Source of the DNA: Cognatishimia maritima
Lineage (GTDB): Bacteria; Pseudomonadota; Alphaproteobacteria; Rhodobacterales; Rhodobacteraceae
Length of the DNA: 64,000 nt
Reading direction: 5' to 3'
NCBI RefSeq assembly: GCF_900129685.1
Contig: NZ_FQWM01000001.1
Coordinates: 713,049 to 777,048 of the forward strand
Part shown: positions 43,999 through 53,579 of the stretch, one piece after another
How positions within the stretch are numbered: the first letter of the stretch is position 1
Layout of the letters: each line of letters begins with the position of its first letter
Notes under the pieces: model-generated
What the model was told of the DNA's origin: nothing
Databases searched by the model: none
The model's input: only the letters and a program-made list of their open reading frames with translations
Translations under genes and position numbers: made by a program

Positions 43999-44868
43999 TT
44001 AGCGGCGCTGCAACGTCAGCGTTGTCCAATCCCCGATTTCTTCGCGCGTATGGACCGCAAAGCCATTTGCGTCATAAGCCGCAACAACTTCATCTGCCTG
44101 CTCATTCAAGATGCCTGACAGAATGGCGTAGCCGCCTGTCGCGATGTTTGCGCCCATCTCTGGAGCGAGGCCTATAAGCGGAGCTTTTAGGATATTGGCA
44201 AAGACCAGATCATAGGGCGCTTTGGCTGCGAGATCAGGATGGCTGAACCCTGCGGCTTCAAGACAGATCACGCGCCCGGTCAGATAATTGGCTTTCACGT
44301 TGGCCTCTGCCACATCGACAGCCACCTCATCAATATCGCTCGCCAAAACAGGGTTCGGCCAGATTCGCGCAGCCGCCATGCCAAGAACCGCTGTCCCGCA
44401 TCCGATGTCCGCCACGTTCTGACCTACAAATCCTTCGTTCGCCAGCCGGTCCAAGGCCTTCAGGCAGCCCAAAGTCGTCCCGTGATGCCCGGTGCCAAAG
44501 GCCATCGCAGCCTCAATCAACAGGGGTTCGCAATTTTCTGGCACCTGATCCGCATCATGGCCGCCGTAGACAAAAAAGCGCCCCGCCTGAACGGGCGAGA
44601 GTTCTCGTTTGACATGCGCAACCCAGTCTGTTTCGGGCAGTTCAGAAACGGCAAAAGGCTTGATGTCAAAGGCCGCTTCCAGCAACGCCAAAGACGCTGC
44701 ATCTGGTTCCTCGGTGAAATAGGCGCCGACTTCCCAAAGCCCAGACCCATCTTCGATCTCAAAGACGCCGACACCCGTTGGTTCCGGGTCAAGATTCTCC
44801 ATCGCGGTGCCAAGCCGGTCTGCTTGGTCTTTGCCATTTACGGTGGTCAGGGCGGTGAAGGTCGGCAT
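43999..44868 (-). CDS. prmA: Ribosomal protein L11 methyltransferase PrmA
   Basis: A 289-residue SAM-dependent methyltransferase modifying ribosomal protein L11. The C-terminal domain has AMAFGTGHHGTTLGCL, then the SAM motif VADIGCGTAVLGMAAA and DLVFANILKAPLI (Asn in the catalytic loop). The N-terminal substrate-recognition domain is divergent, as usual in this order. AAGGA lies 7 nt before the ATG. Confidence 0.93.
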   Translation of the reverse strand: MPTFTALTTVNGKDQADRLGTAMENLDPEPTGVGVFEIEDGSGLWEVGAYFTEEPDAASLALLEAAFDIKPFAVSELPETDWVAHVKRELSPVQAGRFFVYGGHDADQVPENCEPLLIEAAMAFGTGHHGTTLGCLKALDRLANEGFVGQNVADIGCGTAVLGMAAARIWPNPVLASDIDEVAVDVAEANVKANYLTGRVICLEAAGFSHPDLAAKAPYDLVFANILKAPLIGLAPEMGANIATGGYAILSGILNEQADEVVAAYDANGFAVHTREEIGDWTTLTLQRR

Positions 44869-44933
44869 CTGTAGATCCTTGTTATAGGTTCCTGCGGCCT
44901 ATGCGGGGGCCGCCCAAAGGTCAAGCGTCGAGA

Positions 44934-46166
44934 TCATTCCGCCGGGATTGGCACAACGCTTTGCAGACGTGTTTCATTGCCCTTGTAGGGATGCCGCGGG
45001 ATCAAAAGTGCCAGAAGGAAAGAGACCATCGCCATCGCGGCCGCGGCCGCAAAAACCGCCTCTGGAGAGTGCAACCACATGATCCCCAACAGGACGGGCA
45101 AGAACACCGCTGCAATATGATTGATGGTAAAGGCGACCGCCGCCGTCGGCGCGATGTCTTCTGGGTCGGCGATTTTTTGGAAATAGGTTTTCAGCGCCAG
45201 CGCCATTGAGAACAACAGGTGGTCCACAACATAGAGCACCATGGCCAGCATCACACCCCAGCCAAAATAGTAGATGCCACCATAGGCAAGAAAGACAACG
45301 ACCAGTCCAAAATACTCAAACAGCAGCGTGCGCTGTTCGCCAAAGCGGCTGACGACCCCGCCGATCAGGGGGCCAAACAGCATGTTGGCGACCAAGTTGA
45401 TCAGATAAAGGCTTGTCAGTTCATGCACATCAAAGCCGAATTTCTCGACCATCATAAAGCCCGCAAAGACCACAAAAATTTGACGCCGTGCCCCCGCCAT
45501 GAACTGGAGCGCATAGTAAAGCCAATAGCGCTTTTTCAGCACCATCCTTTTGACCTGTGGCGTCGCGCTTTCAAATTGCGGATATGCCAGCAAAGCGACA
45601 ACAGCAATTATCAGCGTCGCACCGCCAGACAACAGAAAGACCTTGTTGAAGCTGAGCCCAAAAGTCTCCCATGTCATAATCAACGCCACGTAGACGACCA
45701 AAGTCGCGGCCGAACCCATCGCCGTCAGCCAACCCAGCACCTTTGGCGCGTGCTTTTTGTCGAGCCATTGCAATTGTAGGCTTTGATTGACGGTCTCGTA
45801 GTAGTGAAACCCGATCGAACTTAGCAACGTGATCATCATTATGCCGCCAAGCGTCGGGAACCACGCGGTGACGGCTGTTGCAGCGCCCAGCAGGGCCAGT
45901 GACAATAGGCCCAAGATTTGCTCTCGGATAAAAATGATAAGGAAGATGACCCCAACAGCAAGGAATCCGGGGATCTCACGCACCGTGTGCAAAAGGCCGA
46001 TGTCAGCCCCGTCAAATGCGGCGACTTCGATGACGAAATTATTGAGCAGCGCAAGCCAAGTTGAAAATGCCACAGGCATGCCCGCCGCCATCAAAAACAG
46101 CAGGACAATTGGCTGTCGCCACCAAGGCAAATGCCTCGTGTCTCCTAGGTTGATCCTTTTCATCAT
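44934..46166 (-). CDS. MFS-like membrane protein
   Basis: A 410-residue polytopic membrane protein with about twelve hydrophobic helices, consistent with the major facilitator fold. SRFGEQRTLLFEY resembles the loop between helices 8 and 9. No substrate-specific motif is recognised, and the standard motif A loop between helices 2 and 3 is not evident. It starts with two ATG codons (46166, 46163) preceded by AGAGGG. It lies between prmA and priA; no functional link is apparent. Confidence 0.75.
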   Translation of the reverse strand: MMKRINLGDTRHLPWWRQPIVLLFLMAAGMPVAFSTWLALLNNFVIEVAAFDGADIGLLHTVREIPGFLAVGVIFLIIFIREQILGLLSLALLGAATAVTAWFPTLGGIMMITLLSSIGFHYYETVNQSLQLQWLDKKHAPKVLGWLTAMGSAATLVVYVALIMTWETFGLSFNKVFLLSGGATLIIAVVALLAYPQFESATPQVKRMVLKKRYWLYYALQFMAGARRQIFVVFAGFMMVEKFGFDVHELTSLYLINLVANMLFGPLIGGVVSRFGEQRTLLFEYFGLVVVFLAYGGIYYFGWGVMLAMVLYVVDHLLFSMALALKTYFQKIADPEDIAPTAAVAFTINHIAAVFLPVLLGIMWLHSPEAVFAAAAAMAMVSFLLALLIPRHPYKGNETRLQSVVPIPAE

Positions 46167-46258
46167 GCGCCCTCTTTACGCATCATTCTGGGGCTTGGCG
46201 AGAGGATAGAACGCGCAATTCTGCACAGATTGGTCTGCAAATCTGCCTTGTGCTGAGA

Positions 46259-48463
46259 TCAGTAAAACGACTGGGGATCGATATCGACGGCCAGACGTAT
46301 GTCTCCTTTGATTTGGAACTGCCCAATCCATTTCGCGACAGCGGCTTGAAGCGGCGCGGCTTTGTCCGCTTTGACCAAAAGCCGAACGCGATGACGCCCC
46401 CTAATCCGAGCAATCGGCGCGGGCGCTGGCCCGTAGACCTGCGCCCCGATCTGGCGCAGCGCACCATCATTGCGCGCCAGTGCGTTGCCAAGATCAAAGA
46501 CCTGCCCCACGTCTGTGGACGACAGGATGATCCCCGCCATACGCCCATATGGCGGCACACCGGCATGGCGGCGCTCATTGGCTTCGGCTTGCCAAAAAGC
46601 GTCTTCATCGCCTGCCAAGATGGCGCGGATCACAGGGTGGTCTGGCTGATGGGATTGTAACAGGGCCACGCCCTTGCGTTCTGATCGCCCAGCGCGACCT
46701 GCAACCTGCCGGATCAATTGGAACGTCCGCTCTGCCGCCCGTAGGTCTGACCCCTGCAACCCAAGGTCGGCATCTATCACCCCCACCAACGTCAGCAGTG
46801 GAAAGTTGTGCCCTTTTGCCACCAATTGCGTGCCGATAATGACATCCGCTGCCCCATCCGCGATGGCCTTGATGCCTTCTTTCAACGCGCGTGCCGATCC
46901 GAAGAGGTCCGACGACAAAACCGCCAGCCGGGCCTCGGGGAAAGCGGCCTTGGCCTCTTCGGCCAAACGTTCCACACCCGGCCCGACGGCGGCAAGTTTG
47001 CCTTCGACCTCACAACTGGGGCAGGCTTCGGGCATAGGTTTGCTTTCGCCACATTGGTGGCAGAGCAACCGCTTGAGAAAACGGTGTTCAACCATGCGCG
47101 CATCGCAATTGTCGCAGCCAATCTGATGGCCACATGCCCGGCAGATCGTGACCGGTGCATAGCCACGGCGGTTGATGAACAAAAGCGACTGTTCGCCCTT
47201 GGCGATCCGCGCTTCGACCTCAGACCGCAGACTTGGCGAAATCCAAGTGCCTGATGGCAGGTCCTCCACCCGCATATCGATCGCCCGCATCTCTGGCATC
47301 ACCGCAGGACCATAGCGCGACGTCAGCTCGATCCGATGATACTTTCCGGCATCTGCATTGGCCCAGCTTTCAAGGCTTGGGGTGGCAGAGGCCAAAACCA
47401 CGCTTGCCCCCACAAGACTGGCGCGCAGCACGGCCATGTCGCGCGCATTATAAAGCACGCCATCATCTTGCTTATATGATGTGTCATGTTCCTCATCGAC
47501 GACAATCAGGCCGAGGTTCTGAAACGGCAGGAATAAGGCCGAGCGTGCGCCAATCACAATCTGCGCACCACCCTGCCCGACCATTTTCCAAATGCGCCGC
47601 CGTTCGGTCATCGTCACGCCTGAGTGCCATTCTGCCGGTTTTGCGCCAAACCGCGCTTCGACACGGTCCAAAAACTCGGCCGTCAGGGCAATTTCCGGCA
47701 AAAGGACAAGCGCCTGTCTTCCGACGCGTAGACATTCGGCGATGGCCTCAAGGTAAACTTCGGTTTTGCCCGACCCTGTGACACCGCGCAAAAGGGTCGT
47801 GCCATAGGCCTCGCGCCGGATTTCCGCCACCATATGGGCGGCGGCCTCGGCTTGGTCGGGCGTCAGGGTTTTCGCGCCATAGTCCGGGTCCATGCGCGCA
47901 AAGGGCAGATCGCGCGGCGTGTTTTCCTCGACCACAGCGCCCAATTTCACAAGGCCCTTAACGACGGATGAGGTCACCCCCGCCATATCCGACAGTTCTT
48001 TCAGCGTGAAAGACAAGCCGCCATAATCCCGCAGGGTTTCCAAGACGCGCGTGCGGGCGTCTGTCTTGCGATCAGGTTCCACATCCCCCAAACGGTAGAC
48101 CTTTTGCATTGACGGCGGATTTGACAAGCCTGGTGCACGGGTCGCCAGCCGCAGCATATTAGGCATGGAGGTCAGCGTATATTGCGAGGCCCGCTCCAAG
48201 AAAGACCGCATCTCCCCCCGCATCGGTGCCACGTCCAGAACCTTTATGACAGAGCGCACCTTTGCCGGGTCCCAATCTCCACGACCCTTGCCCCAAACCA
48301 CACCCAAAACTTTGCGCGGTCCCAATGGCACTTCGACAAACGCGCCCAACCAACACCCGCCCACCGGCGCTTTGTAATCCAAAACGCGATCCAGCGGCTG
48401 CGTGGTCAGCACCCCGACCAGGGCACCTTCGTCAAAGAAATCTGTCTGCTCCAAATTCACCAT
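46259..48463 (-). CDS. priA: Primosomal replication restart helicase PriA
   Basis: A 734-residue superfamily-2 helicase that restarts replication at stalled forks. The N-terminal 3'-end-binding domain (VGVLTTQPLDRVLDYKAP) is followed by Walker A GVTGSGKTEVYLEA, DEEH, SATPS and an eight-Cys zinc-binding insertion (CRACGH, CDNC, CHQCGE, CPSC). ATG 48463 is chosen over a GTG six codons earlier; neither has a good ribosome binding site. It is divergent from the transaldolase gene. Confidence 0.95.
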   Translation of the reverse strand: MVNLEQTDFFDEGALVGVLTTQPLDRVLDYKAPVGGCWLGAFVEVPLGPRKVLGVVWGKGRGDWDPAKVRSVIKVLDVAPMRGEMRSFLERASQYTLTSMPNMLRLATRAPGLSNPPSMQKVYRLGDVEPDRKTDARTRVLETLRDYGGLSFTLKELSDMAGVTSSVVKGLVKLGAVVEENTPRDLPFARMDPDYGAKTLTPDQAEAAAHMVAEIRREAYGTTLLRGVTGSGKTEVYLEAIAECLRVGRQALVLLPEIALTAEFLDRVEARFGAKPAEWHSGVTMTERRRIWKMVGQGGAQIVIGARSALFLPFQNLGLIVVDEEHDTSYKQDDGVLYNARDMAVLRASLVGASVVLASATPSLESWANADAGKYHRIELTSRYGPAVMPEMRAIDMRVEDLPSGTWISPSLRSEVEARIAKGEQSLLFINRRGYAPVTICRACGHQIGCDNCDARMVEHRFLKRLLCHQCGESKPMPEACPSCEVEGKLAAVGPGVERLAEEAKAAFPEARLAVLSSDLFGSARALKEGIKAIADGAADVIIGTQLVAKGHNFPLLTLVGVIDADLGLQGSDLRAAERTFQLIRQVAGRAGRSERKGVALLQSHQPDHPVIRAILAGDEDAFWQAEANERRHAGVPPYGRMAGIILSSTDVGQVFDLGNALARNDGALRQIGAQVYGPAPAPIARIRGRHRVRLLVKADKAAPLQAAVAKWIGQFQIKGDIRLAVDIDPQSFY

Positions 48464-48540
48464 CCAAAGGGGTTCCAGCACCTCTTACTATGAGGTAAAC
48501 GAGAGCCAATTGAAGGCCAACCCATCAAAGGACCTGCCCT

Positions 48541-49194
48541 ATGAAATTCTTCGTTGATACCGCTGAAATCGACGCCATTGCTGAACTGAACGATCTGGGC
48601 ATGGTGGACGGTGTGACCACAAACCCATCGCTGATCAAGAAATCTGGCCGTGACATTATCGAAGTCACCAAGGAAATCTGTGATCTGGTCGACGGTCCGG
48701 TTTCTGCCGAGGTCACCGCAACAGACGCTGAAACCATGATTGCCGAAGGCCGCAAGCTGGTTGAGATCGCCGAAAATATCGCCGTCAAAGTGCCATTGAC
48801 TTGGGACGGCCTAAAAGCCTGCAAAGCGCTGTCAGATGACGGTCACATGGTCAACGTAACGCTGTGTTTCTCGGCCAATCAGGCGCTTTTGGCGGCCAAA
48901 GCGGGCGCGACGTTCATTTCCCCGTTTATTGGGCGTTTGGATGATATCAACCTGGATGGCATGGACTTGATCGCGGACATCCGCGACATCTATGACAACT
49001 ACGGCTTCGAAACCCAGATCCTTGCGGCTTCCATTCGTTCCGTAAACCACGTTCTGGAAAGCGCGCGCATTGGCGCAGACGTGATGACAGCGCCGCCTGC
49101 TGTGATCAAATCCATGATCAACCACCCGCTGACTGACAAAGGCCTGGATGCCTTCCTGAAAGACATCGCTGCAGCGGATATCAAAATCCTCTAA
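48541..49194 (+). CDS. fsa: Transaldolase / fructose-6-phosphate aldolase (small type)
   Basis: A 217-residue TIM-barrel enzyme of the short transaldolase family. The Schiff-base Lys83 is in [11 protein letters not shown], and [20 protein letters not shown] and the ASIRSVNHV segment are typical. AAAGGA lies 8 nt upstream of ATG. It acts in the non-oxidative pentose phosphate pathway if a true transaldolase; the F6P aldolase alternative cannot be excluded from sequence. It is a single gene. Confidence 0.9.
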   Translation: MKFFVDTAEIDAIAELNDLGMVDGVTTNPSLIKKSGRDIIEVTKEICDLVDGPVSAEVTATDAETMIAEGRKLVEIAENIAVKVPLTWDGLKACKALSDDGHMVNVTLCFSANQALLAAKAGATFISPFIGRLDDINLDGMDLIADIRDIYDNYGFETQILAASIRSVNHVLESARIGADVMTAPPAVIKSMINHPLTDKGLDAFLKDIAAADIKIL

Positions 49195-49203
49195 GCAACG
49201 GCC

Positions 49204-49224
49204 TTCACCTTTGCAAAAATACTC
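49204..49224 (+). repeat. Dispersed 21-bp repeat, copy 2
   Basis: Identical to 40485-40505. Here it starts 9 nt after the transaldolase stop codon and is followed by a perfect hairpin, GAGGGGC-AAG-GCCCCTC (49247-49263). TTCACC at its left end also pairs with GGTGAA at 49228-49233. Confidence 0.7.
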
Positions 49225-49358
49225 TGGGGTGAATGCGCATCGCGCAGAGGGGCAAGGCCCCTCCCCCAACCCGCGCAATTAACCGCGCCTTTGCCAAAAA
49301 AATGCAGAAATCCTGGGCACCTTCTGCTAAGGTCCCAGAAAATAAAATTGGCACGAGC

Positions 49359-50066
49359 ATGACCAAACAAGCACAGATCGAAGAGACCCTTCGGGAGAAA
49401 ATCATTTCCACGCCGGAACTGATCCTGGATGACCAAGACTTGATGACCGCGTTGATCGCGGCAAATGAAAAGGCCATGGGCGGCAATATCGTCGACCTGC
49501 GTGGCATCGCCATGGATCGGCTTGAGGCGCGGTTGGACCGGTTGGAAGACACCCACCGCAGCGTGATCGCGGCGGCCTATGAAAACCTGGCAGGCACCAA
49601 TCAGGTGCATCGCGCCATCCTACGTATGATGGACCCGTTGGAGTTCGAAACCTTCCTCAAGGACCTAGATGGCGAAGTCGCTGACATTTTGCGTGTCGAT
49701 GCGGTACGGCTGGTGCTGGAAACCGAACAGACCGAAGACGACCCGAGCGTCCGCAAACTTGGCGCGGTGCTGTCGGTGGCGGAGCCCGGTTTTGTCGAGG
49801 CTTACCTGACATTCGGGCGCAATGTGCCTGCGCGGCAAGTAACTCTGCGCCAGATTGAATCAGGCGCGCATGAAATCTTTGGCGACAAAGCGCCTTATGT
49901 TCGGTCTGAAGCCTGTCTGAAGCTTGACCTTGGCAAGGGCCGGCTGCCCGGCATGCTGGTCATGGGCGCCGAAGACCCGCACCACTTCACGCCGCAACAG
50001 GGTACAGACCTTTTGTCGTTCTTCGGTGGCGTCTTTGAACGCGCGATGCGGCGCTGGCTCTCGTGA
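49359..50066 (+). CDS. DUF484 family protein
   Basis: A 235-residue GAF-like protein of the DUF484 family, which regularly precedes xerC in proteobacteria. ATG 49359 (MTKQAQIEETLREKI) gives the usual length; the frame is open upstream to 49233 across a repeat region. A helical N-terminus (about 35-70, with RLEARLDRLEDTHRSVIAAAYEN) leads into the GAF-type domain. Its TGA overlaps the GTG start of xerC (GTGA). Function unknown. Confidence 0.88.
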   Translation: MTKQAQIEETLREKIISTPELILDDQDLMTALIAANEKAMGGNIVDLRGIAMDRLEARLDRLEDTHRSVIAAAYENLAGTNQVHRAILRMMDPLEFETFLKDLDGEVADILRVDAVRLVLETEQTEDDPSVRKLGAVLSVAEPGFVEAYLTFGRNVPARQVTLRQIESGAHEIFGDKAPYVRSEACLKLDLGKGRLPGMLVMGAEDPHHFTPQQGTDLLSFFGGVFERAMRRWLS

Positions 50067-50977
50067 TATCGGCCGCCGCAGCCAATGCCCGCGATAAGTG
50101 GCTGGAGGCTGAAAAGGCCCTGAAAGGCGCGTCGGAAAACACGCTGAACGCCTATTTCATTGATGTTACTGAATTCCTTGCATTTATTTCCTCCTATCAG
50201 GGCGACCAACAGGGCATCGCGCCCCTGTCACGCCTGACAATCCGGGACATGCGGGCCTGGATGGCAGAGATGCGCAAGGGCGATCTTTCTGCCCGCTCGT
50301 TGGCGCGGAAACTTTCTGCCGTCAAAAGCTTCTTCCGCTGGCTTGCGGAACGCGAAGGCTTTGATCCAACCGCAGTGCTATCGACCCGCGCGCCGAAGTT
50401 TCAGAAAAAACTCCCCCGTCCCTTGGCGCCAGAGGCTGCGCAGGCCGTGATTGACACGGTTGAGTTGCAGTCGCGACATGCTTGGGTCGGGGCACGCGAC
50501 ACGGCGGTTGTCACGCTGCTTTATGGCTGCGGCCTACGCATTTCCGAAGCATTGGGACTTGATCGGCGTGACGCGCCGCTGCCCGAGGTGCTGCGCATTC
50601 TGGGCAAAGGCGGCAAAGAGCGGCTGGTTCCCGTTCTGCCTGCCGCGCAGGAGGCCGTTGACGAATACTTGCGGCAATGCCCCTACGCTCTGGCTGAGGA
50701 TGGTCCCTTGTTTATTGGGGTTCGTGGACGGCGGTTGAGCGCGCGACAAATTCAGGCCGTGATGCAAAATGTACGCATGCAGCTGGGTCTACCGGCGACG
50801 GCCACCCCGCACGCGATGCGCCACAGCTTTGCAACACACCTGCTAGAGGCGAGCGGCGACCTGCGGTCTATTCAGGAACTTTTGGGGCATGCGTCTTTGT
50901 CGACTACGCAGGCCTACACCGCTGTCGACACGGCGCGGCTGATGGATGTCTATCAGAAGGCACACCCCAAAGCCTGA
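50063..50977 (+). CDS. xerC: Tyrosine recombinase XerC
   Basis: A 304-residue site-specific recombinase that, with XerD, resolves chromosome dimers at dif. The catalytic set is complete: Arg159 (GLRISE), Lys182 (GKGGKER), His250 and Arg253 (HAMRHSFATHL), His276 (LGHAS) and Tyr285 (TQAYT). The GTG start overlaps the DUF484 stop. Its place next to DUF484 indicates a housekeeping Xer protein rather than a mobile integrase. Confidence 0.93.
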   Translation: MISAAAANARDKWLEAEKALKGASENTLNAYFIDVTEFLAFISSYQGDQQGIAPLSRLTIRDMRAWMAEMRKGDLSARSLARKLSAVKSFFRWLAEREGFDPTAVLSTRAPKFQKKLPRPLAPEAAQAVIDTVELQSRHAWVGARDTAVVTLLYGCGLRISEALGLDRRDAPLPEVLRILGKGGKERLVPVLPAAQEAVDEYLRQCPYALAEDGPLFIGVRGRRLSARQIQAVMQNVRMQLGLPATATPHAMRHSFATHLLEASGDLRSIQELLGHASLSTTQAYTAVDTARLMDVYQKAHPKA

Positions 50978-51635
50978 GGCGATTCCCCCTGAAGGCCCCG
51001 GCATGCAGCCTTTGTTTGGCTGAGGGTCATCACGATTTGGGCAGCGCGTTGCAACGACTGTTTCAATTTGTGAGCGACGCATAAAAAATAATCACGCCAA
51101 TTGTCGCCATGAATCGCAGGCTTCTCAGGTTGGGAACGAAAGCCGCACCTTGGCAGTTGATCCTTTAAACCCGCGTTCCACGCCCACCCGAATATCCCAA
51201 ATAAGCGCAAAGAAATATGCCATTCGCGCACTAAGTCTCAGAATTCGCCGGACATGGATTGCGTGAACGTAAACCGACCGTTCGCTGCGTTAAAGCCATC
51301 CAAAGAGATTTCAGCGCACCGTGATCGGGAACACGATTTATTGAGCATCTCTGGCAAATCACAAGATGTGCCACAGATTAATATAGAAAGATCAGAGTTT
51401 TTCGTGTACCCTGAGGGTATAAACATCGACCGAAAAGCATAATGGCTTCAATAACTTCCCGGAAATTCGGGTGGTGAAACCGGTCGGCCCAAAGTGGCAA
51501 CATCGAGCTAACTCTGAACAATCTCGCAGTCTGCGGTTGCCACAAATGTTCGGCACCACTGACCTACGCAGGCTGCATTGACACCATAACCCGAGGAGGA
51601 CTCCGGGCTTAACTCGTAATCAGAGGGGAATTCAC
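50978..51635. other. Long intergenic region upstream of prkA
   Basis: About 660 nt. The part at 51240-51445 is visibly less GC-rich and holds a 62-codon frame (51254-51442, MDCVNVNRPFAALKP...) without a ribosome binding site or recognised family; it is not called as a gene. A short palindrome lies at 51407-51419. The last 200 nt must include the prkA promoter; AGAGGGG precedes the prkA ATG. Confidence 0.55.
51407..51419. promoter_or_regulatory. Palindrome upstream of prkA
   Basis: TACCCTGAGGGTA is a perfect dyad about one base, followed by TAAAC. It lies 217 nt before the prkA start and could be an operator or a small hairpin in the leader. Confidence 0.3.
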
Positions 51636-53570
51636 ATGAAGGATATCGTCGAGCTTTTTGCGGAACAGTACTCCGGCGCACGCGATGAAGAGATGCCTTT
51701 GCAGGACTATTTGCTGGCTTGTCGCGATGACCCGGGCATGTACGCGAATGTCGCAGAGCGCATGCTGACTGCGATTGGCGAGGAACAGCTTGTTGATACC
51801 TCCAAGGATTCCCGATTGGGTCCCATTTTCCAAAACCGGACCATCAAACAATACGCGGCCTTCAAAGATTTCTACGGGATGGAAGACACGATTGAACGGA
51901 TCGTGGGTTACTTCCGCTACGCTGCGCAGGGTTTGGAAGAACGCAAGCAGATCCTCTACCTTTTGGGGCCTGTAGGCGGCGGCAAATCTTCACTTGCAGA
52001 ACGCCTGAAACGGTTGGTCGAAGAGCAACCTGTCTATGTGCTTAAGGCTGGCGATACGCTTTCCCCGATCTTTGAAAGCCCGCTGGGCCTGTTTGACCCT
52101 CTGAAAATGGGCGACCTGCTGGCAGAGGAATACGGGATCGCCAAACACCGGCTGCCCGGCCTGATGTCCCCATGGGCCGTGCGTCGGTTGGATGAGTTTG
52201 GCGGCGATATCTCCAAATTCTCGGTTCAGAAAATCTACCCATCTCGTTTGCGCCGTATCGCCGTTGCCAAGGTGGAACCGGGCGATGAGAACAATCAGGA
52301 CATTTCGACCCTTGTGGGTAAGGTCGATATTCGGATGCTGGAACACTTCAGTCAGGACAACCCAGATGCCTATAGCTTCTCTGGCGGGTTGAACCGCGCG
52401 AACCAAGGTATTCTTGAGTTTGTTGAGATGTTCAAAGCCCCGATCAAGATGTTGCACCCGCTGCTGACGGCGACGCAAGAAGGCAACTATATGGGCACGG
52501 AAAGCTTTGGCGCGATCCCGTTTAGTGGCTTGATCCTTGCCCATTCGAACGAAAGCGAATGGCAGCAGTTCAAGAACAACAAAAACAACGAAGCCTTCAT
52601 TGACCGCGTCAGCATCGTCAAAGTGCCCTATTGTTTGCGGGTCAGCGATGAGGCGCAAATCTACCATAAACTGTTGGAGAACTCAGAACTCAGCGAAGCA
52701 CCCTGCGCACCTGAGACGCTGAAAATCCTGTCTCGATTTGCGGTCCTCAGCCGGTTGAAACCGCATGAGAATTCAAACCTTTACAGCAAGATGCGTGTCT
52801 ATGACGGTGAGAGTCTGAAAGACACGGACCCGAAGGCAAAAACCGTTCAGGAATATCAGGACACGGCAGGCGTGGACGAAGGCATGAACGGCATCTCAAC
52901 TCGTTTTGCTTTTAAGGTGCTGTCAAACGTCTTCAACTACGACACGCAAGAGGTTGCCGCTGATCCGGTGCACCTGATGTATATCCTTGAGCAGATGATC
53001 AAGCGCGAGCAGTTCCCGAAAGAGACCGAGGCGCAGTATCTGGAATTCATCAAAACCGAACTTGCGCCGCGCTATGAGGAATTCATCGGTAATGAAATCC
53101 AGAAAGCCTACCTAGAAAGCTACACGGAATACGGACAGAACGTCTTTGATCGCTACATCGCCTATGCGGACGCGTGGATCGAAGAGCAGGACTATAAAGA
53201 CACCGACACCGGCCAGCTTTACAACCGCGAGATTTTGGATGCCGAACTGTCCAAGATCGAAAAGCCCGTCGGCATCGCGAACCCCAAGGACTTCCGCAAC
53301 GAGGTTGTGAAATTTGCGCTGCGTCACCGGGCCAACACCGGTCAGAACCCTCCGTGGAACTCTTACGAGAAACTGCGCGATGTGATCGAGAAGCACATGT
53401 TCAGTCAGGTCGAAGAACTGCTGCCTGTCATCAGCTTTGGCAGCAAGAAAGACAGCGACACGGAAAGCAAACACATGGAATTTGTCCAGCGGATGAAGAC
53501 CCATGGCTACACAGAGCGGCAGGTCCGTCGCCTTGTTGAATGGTACATGCGTGTGAACAAAGCGGGGTGA
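51636..53570 (+). CDS. prkA: PrkA family serine protein kinase (YeaG)
   Basis: A 644-residue protein with an AAA-type N-terminal domain (Walker A GPVGGGKSS, 111-119) and a C-terminal kinase-like PrkA domain. It is the first gene of the conserved prkA-yeaH-spoVR cluster, induced by nutrient and stationary-phase stress in enterobacteria. Whether it is mainly a kinase or an ATP-dependent protease is debated for the family. AGAGGGG is placed 7 nt before the ATG. Confidence 0.93.
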   Translation: MKDIVELFAEQYSGARDEEMPLQDYLLACRDDPGMYANVAERMLTAIGEEQLVDTSKDSRLGPIFQNRTIKQYAAFKDFYGMEDTIERIVGYFRYAAQGLEERKQILYLLGPVGGGKSSLAERLKRLVEEQPVYVLKAGDTLSPIFESPLGLFDPLKMGDLLAEEYGIAKHRLPGLMSPWAVRRLDEFGGDISKFSVQKIYPSRLRRIAVAKVEPGDENNQDISTLVGKVDIRMLEHFSQDNPDAYSFSGGLNRANQGILEFVEMFKAPIKMLHPLLTATQEGNYMGTESFGAIPFSGLILAHSNESEWQQFKNNKNNEAFIDRVSIVKVPYCLRVSDEAQIYHKLLENSELSEAPCAPETLKILSRFAVLSRLKPHENSNLYSKMRVYDGESLKDTDPKAKTVQEYQDTAGVDEGMNGISTRFAFKVLSNVFNYDTQEVAADPVHLMYILEQMIKREQFPKETEAQYLEFIKTELAPRYEEFIGNEIQKAYLESYTEYGQNVFDRYIAYADAWIEEQDYKDTDTGQLYNREILDAELSKIEKPVGIANPKDFRNEVVKFALRHRANTGQNPPWNSYEKLRDVIEKHMFSQVEELLPVISFGSKKDSDTESKHMEFVQRMKTHGYTERQVRRLVEWYMRVNKAG

Positions 53571-53579
53571 TCGCGGACA

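Noticed and set aside
50063..50977. Tyrosine recombinase as a phage or island integrase
   Set aside because: Translational coupling to DUF484 and overall similarity identify housekeeping XerC; no attachment repeats found near it.
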